Below, piece by piece: positions 6,275 through 7,552 of a stretch of 7,552 nt of DNA. The notes below the pieces were generated by a model. That model ran no database searches and was not told the DNA's origin. It was given only the letters and a program-made list of their open reading frames with translations. The stretch's first letter is position 1. The number at the start of each line of letters is the position of its first letter. A program made the position numbers and the translations under genes. Source of the DNA: Bryobacterales bacterium (GTDB lineage: Bacteria; Acidobacteriota; Terriglobia; Bryobacterales; Bryobacteraceae). The stretch spans positions 1 to 7,552 of the forward strand of contig PLGA01000469.1 in the NCBI GenBank assembly GCA_003139735.1. Reading direction: 5' to 3'.

Positions 6275-6706
6275 TCAAAGCGCAGATCGCGCCTGGTCCT
6301 GCGCTATCGCCGAGTATGGCTTCCACTGGCTGAGTGTGCAGTGGCCCGCCTTGATGACCCTCCGCAACTCGTTCCTGTCCGCTTTGAACTGGTCATCGTC
6401 CGCGCAAACCTCCCGGAGAAACCGATAAAGCCGCTGCTTTGCGCCGTCCTGGGGATCCACGAGGCGATAGAAAATCCGGTAGCCGTCCCTGCGATCGAGA
6501 ACGAGGCCGGCGTTCTTCAAGTACGCTAGGTGGCGTGACACGTTGGGCTGCGTCGCAACCAGGACATGCTGGATATCGCAAACGCACAGCTCGCCGTGCA
6601 GCAGCAGGTTGAGAATCCGTAGGCGCGTCGCATCTCCCAGCGCCTTAAAGTGATGTTCGAGCTCCCTCAAATCGCTCCTCGCCTCCTTGGTGGCCGATCC
6701 TCGCAT
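6275..6706 (-). CDS. arsR: ArsR/SmtB-family metalloregulator
   Basis: The 143-residue protein is a winged-helix repressor of the ArsR family. KALGDATRLRILNLLL at 21-36 is the typical N-terminal helix; ELC41VC43DIQ is the metalloid-binding segment at the start of the DNA-reading region; TQPNVSRHLAYLKNAGLV at about 52-69 is the recognition helix, followed by the wing DGYRIFYRL. In E. coli ArsR the sensor is a C-V-C-D-L-C site; here the third Cys is Gln46, so a third ligand, if used, would have to be Cys101 or Cys123. It is divergent from the ACR3 gene across 129 bases, and by analogy it represses that promoter and its own until As(III) or Sb(III) binds. The C-terminal tail is longer than in compact family members of ~110-120 residues. 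The ATG at 6704-6706 has no strong ribosome-binding site. Confidence 0.92.
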   Translation of the reverse strand: MRGSATKEARSDLRELEHHFKALGDATRLRILNLLLHGELCVCDIQHVLVATQPNVSRHLAYLKNAGLVLDRRDGYRIFYRLVDPQDGAKQRLYRFLREVCADDDQFKADRNELRRVIKAGHCTLSQWKPYSAIAQDQARSAL

Positions 6707-6835
6707 GACAGATCGCTACTGCGTCCCGCCCATATTGCCGTTCCCGTTGTAACAGAAACTTGTATATTTGCATAGGCGCATGGTCTTATGATACGCTTTT
6801 CCTGGGGGTACATCAAGCCCCAATGGAGGGCGCCC
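6707..6835. promoter_or_regulatory. Divergent arsR-acr3 control region
   Basis: These 129 bases separate the two start codons and must hold both promoters and the ArsR operator. The central part (about 6747-6795) is AT-rich compared with its surroundings. For acr3, TATGAT at 6787-6792 matches the -10 consensus at 5 of 6 but has no good -35 at 17 bases. A weak dyad with ends GTAT (6762-6765) and ATAC (6791-6794) spans the same place and could be the operator. The exact operator cannot be fixed by eye. Confidence 0.5.
6825..6829 (+). promoter_or_regulatory. Ribosome-binding site of acr3 (GGAGG)
   Basis: GGAGG is 6 bases before the ATG at 6836, the optimal spacing, and decides this start. Confidence 0.8.
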
Positions 6836-7552
6836 ATGGACCATATCAGCCACAAGCTTTCTTTTCTGGATCGCTACCTCACACTTTGGATCTTTGCCGC
6901 GATGGTCGTTGGGGTGGGCGCCGGATACGCCTTTCCAGGCCTCATTCGGATCGTGACGGGCTTTCAGGTCGGCACTACGTCCATTCCGATTGCCGTCGGG
7001 CTGATTCTGATGATGTACCCGCCGCTCGCCAAGGTTCGCTATGAGGAAATGGGGGCGGTCTTCCGGAACAAGAAGATCCTTCTTCTGTCGCTGGTTCAGA
7101 ATTGGGTAATCGGACCGGTCCTGATGTTTGGCCTCGCCGTGATATTCCTGCGGAATTATCCCGAATACATGGCGGGCCTGATCCTGATTGGACTCGCCCG
7201 TTGCATCGCGATGGTGATCGTCTGGAACGAGCTTGCGAAGGGGAACACGGAATATGCAGCCGGGCTCGTCGCCTTGAACTCCGTCTTTCAGGTGCTCTTC
7301 TATTCCGTGTATGCCTGGGTGTTCATGACGGTGCTCCCGGCCTGGCTTGGCCTTCGCGGGACTGTAGTCGATATTTCGATAGCCGAGATTGCTCAAAGCG
7401 TCTTTATCTACCTCGGCATTCCGTTCCTTGCCGGCATCATCACGAGGTTCACCCTGATACGGCTTCGTGGCCGGGAGTGGTACGAGAAGCGCTTCATCCC
7501 GCGCATAAGCCCGCTGACGCTCGTCGCGTTGCTTTTCACCATCGTGGTGATG
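6836..7552 (+). CDS. acr3: ACR3-family arsenite efflux permease (3' partial)
   Basis: The frame is open from the ATG at 6836 to the window edge, giving the first 239 residues of a membrane protein that usually has about 350-400 residues and ten membrane helices. Six hydrophobic segments are visible (about 16-34, 50-66, 80-105, 111-130, 143-170 and 187-203) and a seventh starts at the end. The diagnostic segment GLARC123IAMVIVW in the fourth helix carries the conserved Cys required for As(III) transport in characterised ACR3 proteins; the second key residue, a Glu in a later helix, is beyond the window. The protein expels arsenite from the cytoplasm using the proton motive force. Divergence from arsR marks an ars locus; arsC or arsM may follow downstream. 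Sampled stretches here have about 48-57% G+C against 80% in a sampled icd stretch, so acquisition by transfer is possible. Confidence 0.94.
   Translation, partial: MDHISHKLSFLDRYLTLWIFAAMVVGVGAGYAFPGLIRIVTGFQVGTTSIPIAVGLILMMYPPLAKVRYEEMGAVFRNKKILLLSLVQNWVIGPVLMFGLAVIFLRNYPEYMAGLILIGLARCIAMVIVWNELAKGNTEYAAGLVALNSVFQVLFYSVYAWVFMTVLPAWLGLRGTVVDISIAEIAQSVFIYLGIPFLAGIITRFTLIRLRGREWYEKRFIPRISPLTLVALLFTIVVM

Noticed and set aside
5943..6529. Plus-strand frames across repeat copy 2, the non-coding stretch and antisense to arsR
   Set aside because: Their translations are repeat-derived (GRRFRLPT-like) or antisense to arsR, with no independent support.
6762..6794. A confident ArsR operator from the GTAT...ATAC dyad
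   Set aside because: Only the outer 4 bp and a few inner positions are symmetric, so it is kept only as a weak candidate within the control region.
6716..7396. 226-codon minus-strand frame opposite acr3
   Set aside because: It is antisense to ACR3, whose helices and Cys123 motif are unmistakable, and its composition is highly polar with no recognisable domain.

Overview
The window reads as high-GC chromosomal DNA of a free-living, saccharolytic soil-type bacterium. The gene style is that of Acidobacteriota (Solibacter/Bryobacterales-like): secreted ThuA-domain proteins and esterases beside a Gfo/Idh/MocA oxidoreductase, and dispersed GC-rich hairpin repeats. This assignment is an inference from gene families and composition; no rRNA or other phylogenetic marker is present. 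No tRNA, rRNA, CRISPR array, transposase or complete insertion sequence was seen.

Layout. (1) 1-3533, plus strand: a tight three-gene operon. It holds the C-terminal end of a Gfo/Idh/MocA oxidoreductase, a secreted protein with two tandem ThuA domains, and a secreted two-domain alpha/beta-hydrolase of the acetylxylan-esterase type. Gaps are 7-8 bases. Together they suggest processing of a carbohydrate, partly in the periplasm: ester removal by the hydrolase, and redox or other sugar modification by the oxidoreductase with the ThuA protein. The substrate cannot be read from the sequence. (2) 3543-4424, minus strand: an exported calcineurin-type metallophosphoesterase, convergent with the operon. 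(3) 4451-6061: an NADP-type isocitrate dehydrogenase gene (icd) with its own candidate promoter. It is bracketed by two nearly identical copies, in opposite orientation, of a composite hairpin repeat of about 100 bp. (4) 6062-6274: a non-coding stretch with short pyrimidine-rich tandem motifs. (5) 6275-7552: a divergent arsenic-resistance pair, arsR (minus) and an ACR3-type arsenite efflux gene (plus, running off the window). The ACR3 gene is visibly poorer in G+C than the rest.

The most unusual feature is the inverted pair of composite repeats around icd. Each copy has two opposed 20-base hairpins, a short spacer and a conserved one-sided tail, which looks like a REP/BIME-type non-autonomous mobile unit. 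The copies differ in the spacer by one 5-bp indel and in the tail by one base. One copy is easily mistaken for the N-terminus of the metallophosphoesterase. The protein-coding genes are otherwise recognisable families. I found no clear evidence of a wholly new system.
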